Source: Paraburkholderia heleia NBRC 101817 (GTDB lineage Bacteria; Pseudomonadota; Gammaproteobacteria; Burkholderiales; Burkholderiaceae). Taken from it: DNA of 64,000 nucleotides. The notes beneath the pieces were generated by a model. That model was not told the DNA's origin, did not search any database, and saw nothing but the letters and a program-made list of their open reading frames with translations. Below are positions 28,791-38,445 of the stretch, in pieces. The stretch's first letter is position 1; each line of letters starts with the position of its first letter. The DNA is taken from the NCBI RefSeq assembly GCF_000739775.1, contig NZ_BBJH01000013.1, positions 1-64,000 of the forward strand. The letters run 5' to 3'. Made by a program: the position numbers and the translations under genes.

Positions 28791-29986
28791 CCCCCGACGT
28801 CACGACCCAAGGCGCACGCGAAGACCTGCCACAAGGCGGCAACGGCTTCGCCATGCGTTTCCAGCAACTCTTCGCGCGCTACAAGATCCTCGCGCTGCTG
28901 CTCGCAGTGGCCGTGATCTGGCTGTTCTTTTCGCTGCTCACGCATGGCGCGTTCGTCACGCCGCGCAACGTGTCGAATTTGCTGCGGCAGATGTCGATCA
29001 CCGGGATGCTCGCGTGCGGCATGGTGTTCGTCATCATCGCGGGCGAGATCGATCTTTCGGTCGGTTCGCTGCTGGGCCTGCTCGGCGGCGTCGCGGCGAT
29101 TCTCGACGTGAATCGCGGCTGGCCCATCGGCGTGACCGTGCCGGTGGTGCTCGTGCTTGGCGTGCTCGCCGGACTCTTCAACGGCTGGTGGTCGACGTAC
29201 CGCCGCGTGCCATCGTTCATCGTGGGGCTCGGCGGCATGCTCGCGTTTCGCGGCGTGCTGCTCGGCATCACGGGCGGCTCGACGATCGCGCCGGTGTCCG
29301 ATCACTTCGTGTTTCTCGGCCAGGGCTATCTGCCGCGCGTGGCGGGCGACGTGCTGGCGCTCGCGCTCTTCGTGCTGCTCGCCGTGCTCACGGTGCGCCA
29401 GCGCGCGAACCGCAGGCGCTATCAGCTGAGCGTCGTGCCGCCCTGGCAAGACGGCATGAAGATCGTCGGCGCGGGCGCGATCCTGCTTGCATTCGTGCTG
29501 ATGCTCGACAGCTACGGCGGCATTCCGGTGCCCGTCCTGCTGCTGCTCGCGCTGCTCGGTATCTTCACATGGATCGCCACGCAAACCGTGTTCGGCCGCC
29601 GTATCTACGCGGTGGGCTCGAACCTCGAGGCGACGCGTCTTTCGGGCGTCAACACGAACCGCGTGAAGCTCGCCATCTTTGCGCTCATGGGCCTCATGTG
29701 TGCATTCGCGGGCATCGTCAATACGGCGCGTCTCGCGGCGGGCTCGCCCTCGGCGGGCACGATGGGCGAACTCGACGCGATCGCGGCCTGCTTTATCGGC
29801 GGCACGTCGATGCGCGGCGGTTCGGGCACCGTGTACGGCGCGCTGATCGGCGCACTCGTGATGGCGAGCCTCGACAACGGCATGTCGATGCTCGACGTGG
29901 ACGCGTATTGGCAGATGATTGTGAAGGGCGGCATTCTCGTGCTTGCGGTGTGGATCGACGTGGTGTCGGGCTCGAACCGCCGTTGA
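28787..29986 (+). CDS. xylH: D-xylose ABC transporter, permease protein
   Basis: 399 residues with about ten to twelve hydrophobic membrane segments, the normal XylH length. The conserved permease segments [21 protein letters not shown] and [19 protein letters not shown] are present, and the C-terminal [22 protein letters not shown]. It forms the transmembrane pore for xylose. It overlaps xylG by four bases, so the two are translationally coupled. A terminator follows at 30134. Confidence 0.95.
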   Translation: MTPDVTTQGAREDLPQGGNGFAMRFQQLFARYKILALLLAVAVIWLFFSLLTHGAFVTPRNVSNLLRQMSITGMLACGMVFVIIAGEIDLSVGSLLGLLGGVAAILDVNRGWPIGVTVPVVLVLGVLAGLFNGWWSTYRRVPSFIVGLGGMLAFRGVLLGITGGSTIAPVSDHFVFLGQGYLPRVAGDVLALALFVLLAVLTVRQRANRRRYQLSVVPPWQDGMKIVGAGAILLAFVLMLDSYGGIPVPVLLLLALLGIFTWIATQTVFGRRIYAVGSNLEATRLSGVNTNRVKLAIFALMGLMCAFAGIVNTARLAAGSPSAGTMGELDAIAACFIGGTSMRGGSGTVYGALIGALVMASLDNGMSMLDVDAYWQMIVKGGILVLAVWIDVVSGSNRR

Positions 29987-30133
29987 GAAACGCGTGACGG
30001 ACACGATTGCAAACCTGATATCGCTGCGAAAAGGATGACCGTGTTCTCGCATCGCGCGTGACACCGCGACGTATCGCTAGCGGATAACTGCCACGCGCAG
30101 TTGCTCTCCTCGTGCGCCCCGGGCGCGCTTTCG

Positions 30134-30160
30134 GGGCGGGACTCATGTCCCGCCCTTTTT
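30134..30160 (+). terminator. intrinsic terminator of the xyl operon
   Basis: GGGCGGGAC (30134-30142) and GTCCCGCCC (30147-30155) form a perfect 9-bp stem with TCAT loop, then TTTTT. It is 148 bases past xylH. The rest of the 500-base gap up to the disaggregase gene (29987-30486) holds no gene that I can support. Confidence 0.85.
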
Positions 30161-30486
30161 CTTGCCCGTGACCGGTCGGCGGCGTCGCATCGGGCGGCGC
30201 ATGTTCGACGCGCCGGCAATCGATTCCTGCCACAATCGTTCGCACCTGTGCAGGGCGGCGCACGCACGAGATGTGCGCGAATCATTGCCATCCGCAAGGC
30301 CGCCGTCAGCCATGGCACGCCGCCGCAATGCGTTCGCGCGCGTGCTCGCCGATTTGTCGCTTTACCGGTGCAACCGCTGCAACTGCTGCATGCGCTGTCG
30401 CGTTGCACCGAATCGTGCCGTGAGGTTGTGCCAGCGTCTTGCCAACTTCGCCGGCGCGATGCCGATCCTACGGAGACAAGCCGACC

Positions 30487-33336
30487 ATGCCCACTCTTTG
30501 CGAAATCTGTAATGCCCGGCCTGCAGTCGCACGCGTGACTGTCGTGCAAAACGGGCAGCGCAGGTCCATGTCGATCTGCGACTACGACTACCGTCAGCTG
30601 ATGCGTCACCAAAGCATGCTCAACCCGTTCGATTCGCTGCTGGGCGGCAGCGGCCTGTCGCGCTTTTTCGGCGGACAAGGCGGCGAGGAAGCGCGCGACG
30701 ACGAGGAGCACGACTTCGCCGCCGAGGTGCCGCGCGAATCCGTGGACGCGACCGATGCGTTCAGCGAGCAGACGCTCGAAATCCTGCAGCGCGCCGCGGA
30801 AAAAGCCCATGAACTGCAGCGCAATGAACTCGATACGGAACACTTGCTGTACGTGCTCGCGGACACCGATGTTTGCGCCGCACTCCTGAAAGAGTTGAAG
30901 CTCTCGCCGCAGGACATCAAGGACTATATCGATCAGCATGCGCAAAAGGGTACGGCTTCGCCCGCCGCGTCCATCGACAGGATGACGATTTCGCCGCGCC
31001 TGAAAAAAGCGTTTCAGTTCGCGTTTCAGGCATCGCGCGATCTCGGTCACTCGTACGTCGGCCCCGAGCATCTGCTGATCGGTCTCGCCGCGGTGCCCGA
31101 CAGCATTGCGGGCGCGCTGCTCAAGAAGTACGGCGTGACGCCCGAGGCGTTGCGCCAGAAGGTCGTGAAGGTGGTGGGCAAGGGCGCGGAAGACGGCCGC
31201 GTCGATGCGCCTACGGGCACGCCCACGCTCGACAAGTTCGGCCGCGACCTGACGGCCATGGCGCGGCAAGGCAAGCTCGATCCGGTGCTGGGCCGCGCGC
31301 AGGAAATCGAGAGCACGATCGAGGTGCTCGCGCGGCGCAAGAAGAACAACCCGGTGCTCATCGGCGAGCCCGGCGTGGGCAAGACTGCCATCGTGGAAGG
31401 GCTCGCACAGCGCATCGTCAATGGCGACGTGCCGGAGGTGCTGCGCGGCAAGCGGCTCGTGGAGGTGAACATCAACTCGATGGTCGCGGGCGCGAAGTAC
31501 CGCGGCGAGTTCGAGGAACGCGCGAAGCAGCTCATTGACGAGGTGAGCGCGAAGCACGACGAGCTGATTCTCTTCATCGACGAGCTGCACACGATCGTCG
31601 GCGCGGGACAGGGTGGCGGCGAAGGCGGCCTCGACATTGCCAACGTGCTCAAGCCTGCTCTCGCGCGCGGCGAGTTGAGTCTCATTGGCGCCACGACGCT
31701 GAACGAGTATCAAAAGTACATCGAGAAAGACGCGGCGCTCGAACGGCGCTTTCAGCCCGTGCTCGTGCCGGAGCCTACGGTCGAGCAAACCATCGTGATC
31801 CTGCGCGGCCTGCGCGACAAGCTCGAAGCCCACCATCAGGTGACCTTCGCCGACGACGCCTTCGTGGCCGCCGCCGAACTGTCGGATCGCTACATCACCT
31901 CGCGCTTTTTGCCCGACAAGGCGATCGATCTCATCGATCAGGCGGCGGCGCGCGTGCGCATCGGTTCGACCTCGCGCCCGGCCGAGATGCAGGAACTCGA
32001 AGCGGAGATCGCGCAGCTCAAGCGCGAGCAGGACTACGCGGCTTCGCGCAAGCGCTTCGACGAGGCCAAGGGTTTCGAGGAGCGCATCAACGAAAAGCAG
32101 GAGAAACTCGAAGCGCTGACCGAGGCGTGGCAGCGCAAGACGGGTTCGGAAACGCTCGAAGTCACGGTGGCGTCGATCGCCGAGGTCGTGTCGCGGCTCA
32201 CGGGCATTCCGGTCGCGGATCTCACCCAGGAAGAGCGCCAGAAGCTGCTCAAGATGGAGGCGACGCTGCGCGAGCGCGTGGTAGGCCAGGAAGACGCCGT
32301 GGTCGCCGTGAGCGACGCCGTGCGCCTTTCGCGCGCGGGACTCGGTCAGCAGAACCGGCCGATCGCGACCTTCCTGTTCCTCGGGCCGACCGGCGTGGGC
32401 AAGACCGAACTCGCGAAGGCGCTGGCGGAAACCGTGTTCGGCGACGAGCAGGCCATCATCCGCATCGACATGAGCGAGTACATGGAGCGTCATGCGGTGG
32501 CGCGGCTCATCGGCGCGCCGCCGGGCTACGTGGGCTACGACGAGGGCGGCCAGCTTACCGAGCGCGTGCGGCGCCGCCCGTACAGCGTGATTCTGCTCGA
32601 CGAGATCGAGAAGGCGCACGCCGATGTCTACAACGTGCTGCTGCAAGTGTTCGACGACGGGCGGCTAACCGACGGCAAAGGCCGCGTGGTCGACTTCAGC
32701 AACACGATCCTGATCGCCACGAGCAACCTCGGTGCGTCGATCATCATGGACAACCTCGAGCGCCCCGAGAAGTCGCGCCTCGACGAGAAGACGATCCGCG
32801 CCGAACTCATGAAGGTGCTCAAGGGCCATTTCCGGCCCGAGTTCCTCAACCGCATCGATGAAATCATCGTGTTTCATGCGCTCTCGCGCGAGAACATCCG
32901 CGCGATCGTGCAGATCCAGCTCGAACGCGTCACGCGCACGGCGGCCGCGCAGGGCATCACGCTCCTGATGGGCGAGACGCTCGTCGATCATCTCGTGGAG
33001 GCCGGCTATCAGCCCGAGTTCGGTGCGCGCGAACTCAAGCGGCAGATTCGCCAGGAGGTGGAAACGCGGCTTGCCAAAGAGATACTCGGCGACGCGCTGC
33101 AGTCCGGCGATACCGTCGAGATCGGCTACGACAAGACGAACGGCGAAGTCACGATCAGCAAGGTCGCCGTGGCGCCCGACGTGAAGGAGAGCAAGCCGGC
33201 GAAGAAGGCGAAGAAAACGGCGGCGGCGCCGGTCGACGAAATCGCGGACGAAATTGCCGCCGACGACATGGAGGGCGACCCACCGCCGCCTTCGAAGAAG
33301 AGCGTCAAGGGCGGCGGCAAGCCGAAGCCTGCCTGA
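30487..33336 (+). CDS. ClpG/ClpK-type AAA+ protein disaggregase
   Basis: 949 residues from the ATG at 30487. N-terminal zinc-binding segment: CEIC at 5-8 and a third Cys near 38 in [15 protein letters not shown], as in ClpG/ClpK. Then two Clp-N repeats (about 95-235), AAA+ domain 1 (Walker A GEPGVGKT near 310, Walker [10 protein letters not shown]), a short ClpC-like coiled M domain (about 505-560), AAA+ domain 2 (GPTGVGKT near 640, [11 protein letters not shown]) and a Lys/Ala/Pro-rich tail. Between SNLGAS and [12 protein letters not shown] the IGF/IGL/VGF loop used to dock ClpP is absent, so it should act as a stand-alone disaggregase and not feed a protease. ClpG/ClpK proteins give heat tolerance in other bacteria. 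Confidence 0.88.
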   Translation: MPTLCEICNARPAVARVTVVQNGQRRSMSICDYDYRQLMRHQSMLNPFDSLLGGSGLSRFFGGQGGEEARDDEEHDFAAEVPRESVDATDAFSEQTLEILQRAAEKAHELQRNELDTEHLLYVLADTDVCAALLKELKLSPQDIKDYIDQHAQKGTASPAASIDRMTISPRLKKAFQFAFQASRDLGHSYVGPEHLLIGLAAVPDSIAGALLKKYGVTPEALRQKVVKVVGKGAEDGRVDAPTGTPTLDKFGRDLTAMARQGKLDPVLGRAQEIESTIEVLARRKKNNPVLIGEPGVGKTAIVEGLAQRIVNGDVPEVLRGKRLVEVNINSMVAGAKYRGEFEERAKQLIDEVSAKHDELILFIDELHTIVGAGQGGGEGGLDIANVLKPALARGELSLIGATTLNEYQKYIEKDAALERRFQPVLVPEPTVEQTIVILRGLRDKLEAHHQVTFADDAFVAAAELSDRYITSRFLPDKAIDLIDQAAARVRIGSTSRPAEMQELEAEIAQLKREQDYAASRKRFDEAKGFEERINEKQEKLEALTEAWQRKTGSETLEVTVASIAEVVSRLTGIPVADLTQEERQKLLKMEATLRERVVGQEDAVVAVSDAVRLSRAGLGQQNRPIATFLFLGPTGVGKTELAKALAETVFGDEQAIIRIDMSEYMERHAVARLIGAPPGYVGYDEGGQLTERVRRRPYSVILLDEIEKAHADVYNVLLQVFDDGRLTDGKGRVVDFSNTILIATSNLGASIIMDNLERPEKSRLDEKTIRAELMKVLKGHFRPEFLNRIDEIIVFHALSRENIRAIVQIQLERVTRTAAAQGITLLMGETLVDHLVEAGYQPEFGARELKRQIRQEVETRLAKEILGDALQSGDTVEIGYDKTNGEVTISKVAVAPDVKESKPAKKAKKTAAAPVDEIADEIAADDMEGDPPPPSKKSVKGGGKPKPA

Positions 33337-33351
33337 GCGCGTGGAGCAACG

Positions 33352-33383
33352 GCTGGCGCACCGCAACGTGCGCCAGCTTTTTT
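33352..33383 (+). terminator. intrinsic terminator after the disaggregase gene
   Basis: GCTGGCGCAC (33352-33361) and GTGCGCCAGC (33368-33377) form a perfect 10-bp stem, followed by six T. It also separates this gene from the convergent helicase. Confidence 0.88.
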
Positions 33384-33411
33384 CAGCGTGAGTAATAATC
33401 AGGAGTTCGGA

Positions 33412-35703
33412 TCAACTGGCGGCGATGCGCCACCACGTGGGTAGCAGCGCACGCACGCCGGGCTGCGCGAAGCGGTCGTCCAGCAGGTGCACGACGCCGC
33501 GATCATGCTCGCTTCGGATCACGCGTCCGGCGGCCTGCACGACCTTGCGCAGGCCCGGAATCAGGTAGGTATAGTCGAAGCCGTCGCCGTAGAGCGCATC
33601 CATGCGTGCGCGCATCGCCTCGTTCACGGCGTTCACCTGCGGCATGCCGAGCGTCGCGATGAAGGTGCCGATGAGGCGCGTACCCGGCAGATCGATGCCT
33701 TCGCCGAAAGCGCCGCCCAGCACCGCGAAACCGATGCCGCGGCCGCCTTCCACGAAGCGTGCGACGAAAGCCTGCTGGCCCGCCTCGTCCATGCTGCGCG
33801 ACTGGAGCCAGATGTCCACCTCCGCATGACGCGCCGCGAACGCGTCGGCGGCTTGCTGCAGATAGTCGTAGCTGCTGAAAAAGCACAGATAATTGCCGGG
33901 GCGTTCGGCATATTGCGCGGCCACGCGCTCAACCAGCGCTTCGAGCGAACGTTCGCGGTCCTTATAACGTGTCGAGATATGGCGGGCGATGTGGACGTCG
34001 AGCTGCTCGGCGCGAAATGGCGTGTCGATGTCGATGCTCACCGTGTTGGCAGGCAGGCCGAGCATGTCGCAGTAGTAATGCGTGGGCGAGAGCGTTGCCG
34101 AAAAAAGCGTGATGCTGTGTGCCGTGGCAATGCGCGCTCGCAAGGCATCCGCTGGCACGATGTTGCGGATCGCGATCGTCGAACGCGGGCGGCGTGCGCT
34201 TTGATGCGCCAGTGGGGTGACGTCGAAGAGCGAATGCGCATCGAAGCGTTCGGCAATGCGCGTGAAGTGCAGGGCGTCGAAATAGAAGCGCTCGAGTTCG
34301 GGGTCGCGCACGAGCGCGGGTTCGGCGAGCTGGTCGCCGATCGCCCCGATCACGTCGCCAAGCGCGGCGACGAGGCCTGCGGGCAAGGTGTCGCTTGCGT
34401 GCCAGGCGCCAGGCTGCACGGCGTTTTGTGCGTTCCAGTGTTTCTGCAGGCGCGCGAGCGCGCGCTTTAGCGGTGCGCTTGCGCCGCGGCGCACGGCGTC
34501 GATGCGCGTTTGCACGAGTTCCGCCGAATACATCGCGCGGGCGCGCTCGGGGAGGTTGTGTGCCTCGTCCACGAGCAGGCTCGCGCGCCACTGGTTGTGC
34601 GCGGCAAGCATGAACAGCATGGCGCTCGTGTCGAACCAGTAGTGATAGTCGCCGACGATCACGTCGCTCCAGCGCGCGAGTTCCTGGCCAAGGTAGTAGG
34701 GGCATACGGCATGCTCGCTCGCGACCTCGCGCAGTGCTGCGCGATCGAGCCGCACGCGTTCGAGCGCTGCGGCACGCGCGGCCGGCAGACGGTCGTAAAA
34801 GCCGCGTGCGAGCGGGCACGATTCGCCATGGCAGGCCGCCTCGGGATGCTCGCAGGACTTTTCGCGGGCAACGAGTTCGAGCACGCGCACGGGCACCTTC
34901 GTTCGTTGCGCATTGGCGTTGGCTTCCGCTTGTGCGCTCGTGAGCCTGGCAAGCGCGTCGAGCGCCAACTGACGCCCTGAACTTTTCGCGCTCAGAAACA
35001 CGACCTTGTCAATCGCTGCGCGCGGGCAAGCCTTCAACTGCGCAAAGAGTGTGCCGATGGTCTTGCCGATGCCGGTGGGCGCCTGAGCGAGCAGACAGCG
35101 CCCCTGTGTCGCCGCGCGCCAGACGGCTTCGGCAAGATCGCGCTGGCCGTGCCGAAACTGCGGATGCGGCAGGCGCAGCGCGGCGAGCGCGGCGTCGCGC
35201 GCGGCGCGGTGGGCGCTTTCCTGCCCGGCCCAGGCGACGAAGCGGCGGCATTGCGTTTCGAACGCGGCGCGCAATGCCGCCGCGCTCGCAGGCTGGACGA
35301 GCGCCGTCTCGCGGCCCGAACCGATGTCGTAGTACACGAGCGCGAGTTCGAGTGCATCGAGGCCGAGTTTTTCGCACAGGAGCGCGCCGTAGACGCGCAA
35401 CTGCGCCCAGTGCAACGCGCGCTGGTTCTCGCGCATCGCTTCGAGGTCGCCGCGATAGGTCTTGAACTCTTCGAGCCTGCGGCGCGCGGGGTCGTAGCCG
35501 TCGGCGCGTCCGCGCACGGTCAGCGATCCGAACGTGCCGGAAAGCGCGATCTCGGTCTCGTAGCCGGGCGGCCGGCGTGCGGCGATGGCCGCGTGGCCGG
35601 CGCGGCCGTCGCTTGCGTCGGGCGAGGGCGTGAAGCGCAAGTCGAGGTCGCCGCGCTTCGCGGTGAACTCGCACAGCGTGCGCACGGCGACGGTGTAGCT
35701 CAT
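33412..35703 (-). CDS. DinG/XPD-family ATP-dependent DNA helicase (Fe-S)
   Basis: 763 residues from the ATG at 35703. An N-terminal nuclease-like/accessory region (about 1-170) contains RADGYDPARRRLEEFKTYRGD. The helicase core has Walker A QAPTGIGKT (about 212-220), then the four-cysteine Fe-S cluster region (CEHPEAACHGESC ... CPYYLGQEL), the DEAH box LLVDEAHNLPERAR, and C-terminal motifs with GNYLCFFSSYDYL, GRGIGFAVLGGAFGEGIDLPG and QAAGRVIRSEHD. It is a 5'-3' superfamily 2 DNA helicase. Its ATG overlaps the stop of the VRR-NUC nuclease gene upstream, so the two work as a pair, probably in branched or crosslinked DNA repair. Confidence 0.9.
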   Translation of the reverse strand: MSYTVAVRTLCEFTAKRGDLDLRFTPSPDASDGRAGHAAIAARRPPGYETEIALSGTFGSLTVRGRADGYDPARRRLEEFKTYRGDLEAMRENQRALHWAQLRVYGALLCEKLGLDALELALVYYDIGSGRETALVQPASAAALRAAFETQCRRFVAWAGQESAHRAARDAALAALRLPHPQFRHGQRDLAEAVWRAATQGRCLLAQAPTGIGKTIGTLFAQLKACPRAAIDKVVFLSAKSSGRQLALDALARLTSAQAEANANAQRTKVPVRVLELVAREKSCEHPEAACHGESCPLARGFYDRLPAARAAALERVRLDRAALREVASEHAVCPYYLGQELARWSDVIVGDYHYWFDTSAMLFMLAAHNQWRASLLVDEAHNLPERARAMYSAELVQTRIDAVRRGASAPLKRALARLQKHWNAQNAVQPGAWHASDTLPAGLVAALGDVIGAIGDQLAEPALVRDPELERFYFDALHFTRIAERFDAHSLFDVTPLAHQSARRPRSTIAIRNIVPADALRARIATAHSITLFSATLSPTHYYCDMLGLPANTVSIDIDTPFRAEQLDVHIARHISTRYKDRERSLEALVERVAAQYAERPGNYLCFFSSYDYLQQAADAFAARHAEVDIWLQSRSMDEAGQQAFVARFVEGGRGIGFAVLGGAFGEGIDLPGTRLIGTFIATLGMPQVNAVNEAMRARMDALYGDGFDYTYLIPGLRKVVQAAGRVIRSEHDRGVVHLLDDRFAQPGVRALLPTWWRIAAS

Positions 35704-37457
35704 AACGAGCGCGGCGCCTGGGCGGCGCTGTCGCTGGTTTCCTCGGCTTCGCCGGGAAGGTTGGGCCAGCGCACCTTCAACACGGAAACCGGCATGCGGT
35801 GTTGCACGCAATAGGCAAGCCAACGGCGCTGGTTGTCCTGCAGGCGGTCGCCGGGGCCTTTTACCTCGATCAGTTCGTAGCGATGCTCGTGCGGCCAGAA
35901 GCGCACGAGATCCGGCAGGCCCGAACGGTTCGCAACGGGTTCGCGCAGCAGGCGCTCGAACCACAGGCGCAGATGCGCGGCGGGGAAGCAGTCGAGGGCG
36001 AGCACGAGCAACTCGTCGCTCAATGCGGGCCATGCGACGAACGGCGACTGGGTGCCGGCCTTTTGCGCATAGCGCCGCAGAATCGAGTCGCGGTAGGCGT
36101 GCGTTTCGAGTTCGGCGAGGCATGTTTCGAACTGCGAAGCACGGCGCGCGACGAAGTCGGCGGCGTGCAGGTCGGCGGGGCCGCGCTGGAACGGATGGAA
36201 GAACGCGCCTGGCAGCGGCGCGAACAGCGCGGGCCAGCAGAGCAGGCCGAAGAGCGCGTTGATCAGCGTGTTCTCGACATAGAACACAGGCGCTTGCGGC
36301 GTGGCGAGTGCGATGCGCGCGGCTTCCTCGACGCGCAGCACCCCAGGTGCCGCGGGCAGCGTGAGTTCGAGCTGCGCGAACCCGCGCCCGGCGCTCGTCT
36401 TCGAGTTCGCCCGCGTGCGTGCGAGACGCCCGAGCGTGCGTGCCGCGCGCTGCGCCTGCTCTTCGTTTTCGGGCGCATCGGCAATGGTCCGCGCGAGCGC
36501 CAGCGCTTCCTCGCGGCGGTTCAGTTGTTCGAGCACGCGCACGCGGCGGTAGCGCGATTCAGGATGGCCGCAGTCGAGATAAGCGCGCCACGCGAGTTCC
36601 GGTTTGCCCGCGCGTTCGGCGGCGAGCCCCGCGGCGTGACGCAGTTTGTCGTGGCGCGCGCGCAGCCACGCGTTGCCGTGCGTGCACGGGGCCAGCGCGT
36701 CGAGCGTGTCGAGTGTCGCGGCGATGGCGGCGGCAGCGGCAGCGTCGAACTCCTGGTCCCGGGTTGCGCTTTCGAGTTCGTCGCGGCAATCGCGCAGCGC
36801 CAGATACGCGTCGATATCTTCGCGCCGCTGGAACGCGCGCGAGGCTCGATCGAAGGGCACGCTTTCGTAGCGAAAGACGCCGAGGTCGGCAAGCACGAAC
36901 TCCGACCAGTCCTGATGCAGGTTACCGAAGAACATGAGGCGCAGGCGCTCGCAGAGCGGGGCGCTCGCGAACAGCAGCACGGTGTCGGGCGAGGCCGGGA
37001 ACCAGGCATGCCAGTCGCGCGGCTCGGGCGCGGCGGCGTAATGTGCGTCGAGCGCCTCGAGCGTTGCCGCGCGCGTGGCGCGCGGTTCGAGCGCAACGCC
37101 AAGGCGCGCGGCGAGCGCCTGCAGTTCCGCTTTCGTGACCAGCGCGGCGAGCGCGGCGAGATCGAGCGCGGGCGTGCCGTCGAGCCAGCCCGCCGCGACG
37201 AGCGGGGCTGCCGCCGCGCGCGGGCAGCCGATCTCGTCGTACGCGAGACGGCTCACGCGGAAATGGGGTCCCTTGCGCATCAGCATGCGCACGAAGAGCG
37301 CGCGCGACGCCTGCGGCATCCGGGCGAAACCGTCGGCGAAGCCGCGCTCGGCGTCGTCGAGCAGGTCGGCGCAGCGCGTGTCGAGCCACGCCAGCGCACG
37401 CTCGAAGTTCGCGAGGTAGTAGAACGGATCGGGAGAATCGGGGAGCACGCCGGGCAC
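35700..37457 (-). CDS. VRR-NUC domain nuclease, FAN1-like
   Basis: 585 residues if started at the GTG at 37457 (an alternative GTG is at 37448; no in-frame ATG precedes the conserved DSPDPFYYLANFERALAWLD). The N-terminal SAP-like and helical regions are followed by TPR-like repeats (ESRYRRVRVLEQLNRREEALALA) and a C-terminal VRR-NUC domain (about 440-560) with the catalytic residues in GLPDLVRFWP and YELIEVKGPGDRLQDNQRRWL. FAN1 is a structure-specific nuclease for crosslink repair in eukaryotes, and bacterial homologues have 5' flap activity. The stop overlaps the helicase start. The start codon is the least certain part. Confidence 0.85.
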   Translation of the reverse strand: MPGVLPDSPDPFYYLANFERALAWLDTRCADLLDDAERGFADGFARMPQASRALFVRMLMRKGPHFRVSRLAYDEIGCPRAAAAPLVAAGWLDGTPALDLAALAALVTKAELQALAARLGVALEPRATRAATLEALDAHYAAAPEPRDWHAWFPASPDTVLLFASAPLCERLRLMFFGNLHQDWSEFVLADLGVFRYESVPFDRASRAFQRREDIDAYLALRDCRDELESATRDQEFDAAAAAAIAATLDTLDALAPCTHGNAWLRARHDKLRHAAGLAAERAGKPELAWRAYLDCGHPESRYRRVRVLEQLNRREEALALARTIADAPENEEQAQRAARTLGRLARTRANSKTSAGRGFAQLELTLPAAPGVLRVEEAARIALATPQAPVFYVENTLINALFGLLCWPALFAPLPGAFFHPFQRGPADLHAADFVARRASQFETCLAELETHAYRDSILRRYAQKAGTQSPFVAWPALSDELLVLALDCFPAAHLRLWFERLLREPVANRSGLPDLVRFWPHEHRYELIEVKGPGDRLQDNQRRWLAYCVQHRMPVSVLKVRWPNLPGEAEETSDSAAQAPRSL

Positions 37458-37568
37458 TGTACGGATATACAGCGGCGATGATAGCAGGGTCGCGCGGGGG
37501 CGCGAGCGCCGTAAGGGATTCCCCGCCCCGTACGCTACAATTGCCGCAGCCTGAAAATCGGATGAGCG

Positions 37569-38156
37569 ATGAACAAACGTAACGCATGCTTCGCTGGCCT
37601 CGCGGCCGCCGTCACCCTGCTCGCGGGATGCGCGGCGCAGTACCGCAATACCAGCGCCTGCGAAGAGGCAATGCGTAACCGCCTTGCCGGGACGACGCTC
37701 GGCGACCTGAAAGTCACGCATAGCGCGACGACCTATCGCGGCGCGCGCGTGGTGATCGAAGGGCGACTCGAGAACGGCGCGGCGTCGGCCGCCGCGGCTG
37801 CCTCGGTTCCATCTGCCTCGGCGGCATCGGCGGCATCGGCCGCGTCGTCGGCGGCGCCCGCTGCGGCGCAAAGCGCCGACGAGGCGCCCACGGTCACGGC
37901 GCCGACGGTGCAGGCGGCTGCGCTGCCCGGCACGATTTCGGTTCCTACCGCTCCGGTTGCCCAAGGCGGCGCGCCGGGGGGCCAGCCGACCACGCCGGTC
38001 GCGGCGCTGATCGCGAAGCTTGGCATCAAGAAAGCTGTGGTCACGCCGGCGGCCGCGGAGTGCACCTTCAACGAGTCGGGTCTCGCGACGTTCCGCTGGC
38101 TCGCGCCGCCGAAGCTCGCGAAGACCACGCCCGACCCGAACGCCGGGAACGACTGA
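37569..38156 (+). CDS. hypothetical lipoprotein with Ala/Ser-rich linker
   Basis: 195 residues. A signal peptide of about 19 residues ends in the lipobox LLAGC (Cys20). Residues about 33-60 are an ordered segment (CEEAMRNRLAGTTLGDLKVTHS, RGARVVIEGRLE), then a low-complexity Ala/Ser/Pro linker (about 63-125), then a second short ordered part with ECTFNESGLATFRWLAPPKL. It would be anchored in the outer or inner membrane. I do not recognise the family. It is divergent from the FAN1-like gene, with 111 bases between, and bamC lies 289 bases downstream. Confidence 0.7.
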   Translation: MNKRNACFAGLAAAVTLLAGCAAQYRNTSACEEAMRNRLAGTTLGDLKVTHSATTYRGARVVIEGRLENGAASAAAAASVPSASAASAASAASSAAPAAAQSADEAPTVTAPTVQAAALPGTISVPTAPVAQGGAPGGQPTTPVAALIAKLGIKKAVVTPAAAECTFNESGLATFRWLAPPKLAKTTPDPNAGND

Positions 38157-38445
38157 CGCGAAGAATGGCCCGCTGCCTGCAGGCGTGACCGGCGGGGCGC
38201 ATTGATCCAGAAGGAAAATGGCGGCGAGGCAGGGAGTTTGCCGGGTCGGATCGAATGTAGAGGAAAGTTGCCGCGCGGCCGGTTTGGGGAGTCGCGACCG
38301 CGGTCTGGCACGCGTCGGCGCGCCGGATGGCGGGACTGGATCGAGGGCCACCCCGCGGTTTTTGCACAGCGGGCCGCCGGACCGGTAAAATGTCTGGTTG
38401 ATCCACGGAAACTGGCCGTGGCGTAGCCGAAGGGATTACCCGAAC

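Noticed and set aside
30101..30538. 145-codon frame between xylH and the disaggregase gene
   Set aside because: Runs over the xyl terminator and into the next gene in another frame; Cys/Arg-rich without similarity.
29605..32646. 1013-codon minus-strand frame opposite xylH and the disaggregase gene
   Set aside because: Crosses two genuine genes and a terminator; composition is that of a reverse-frame artefact.
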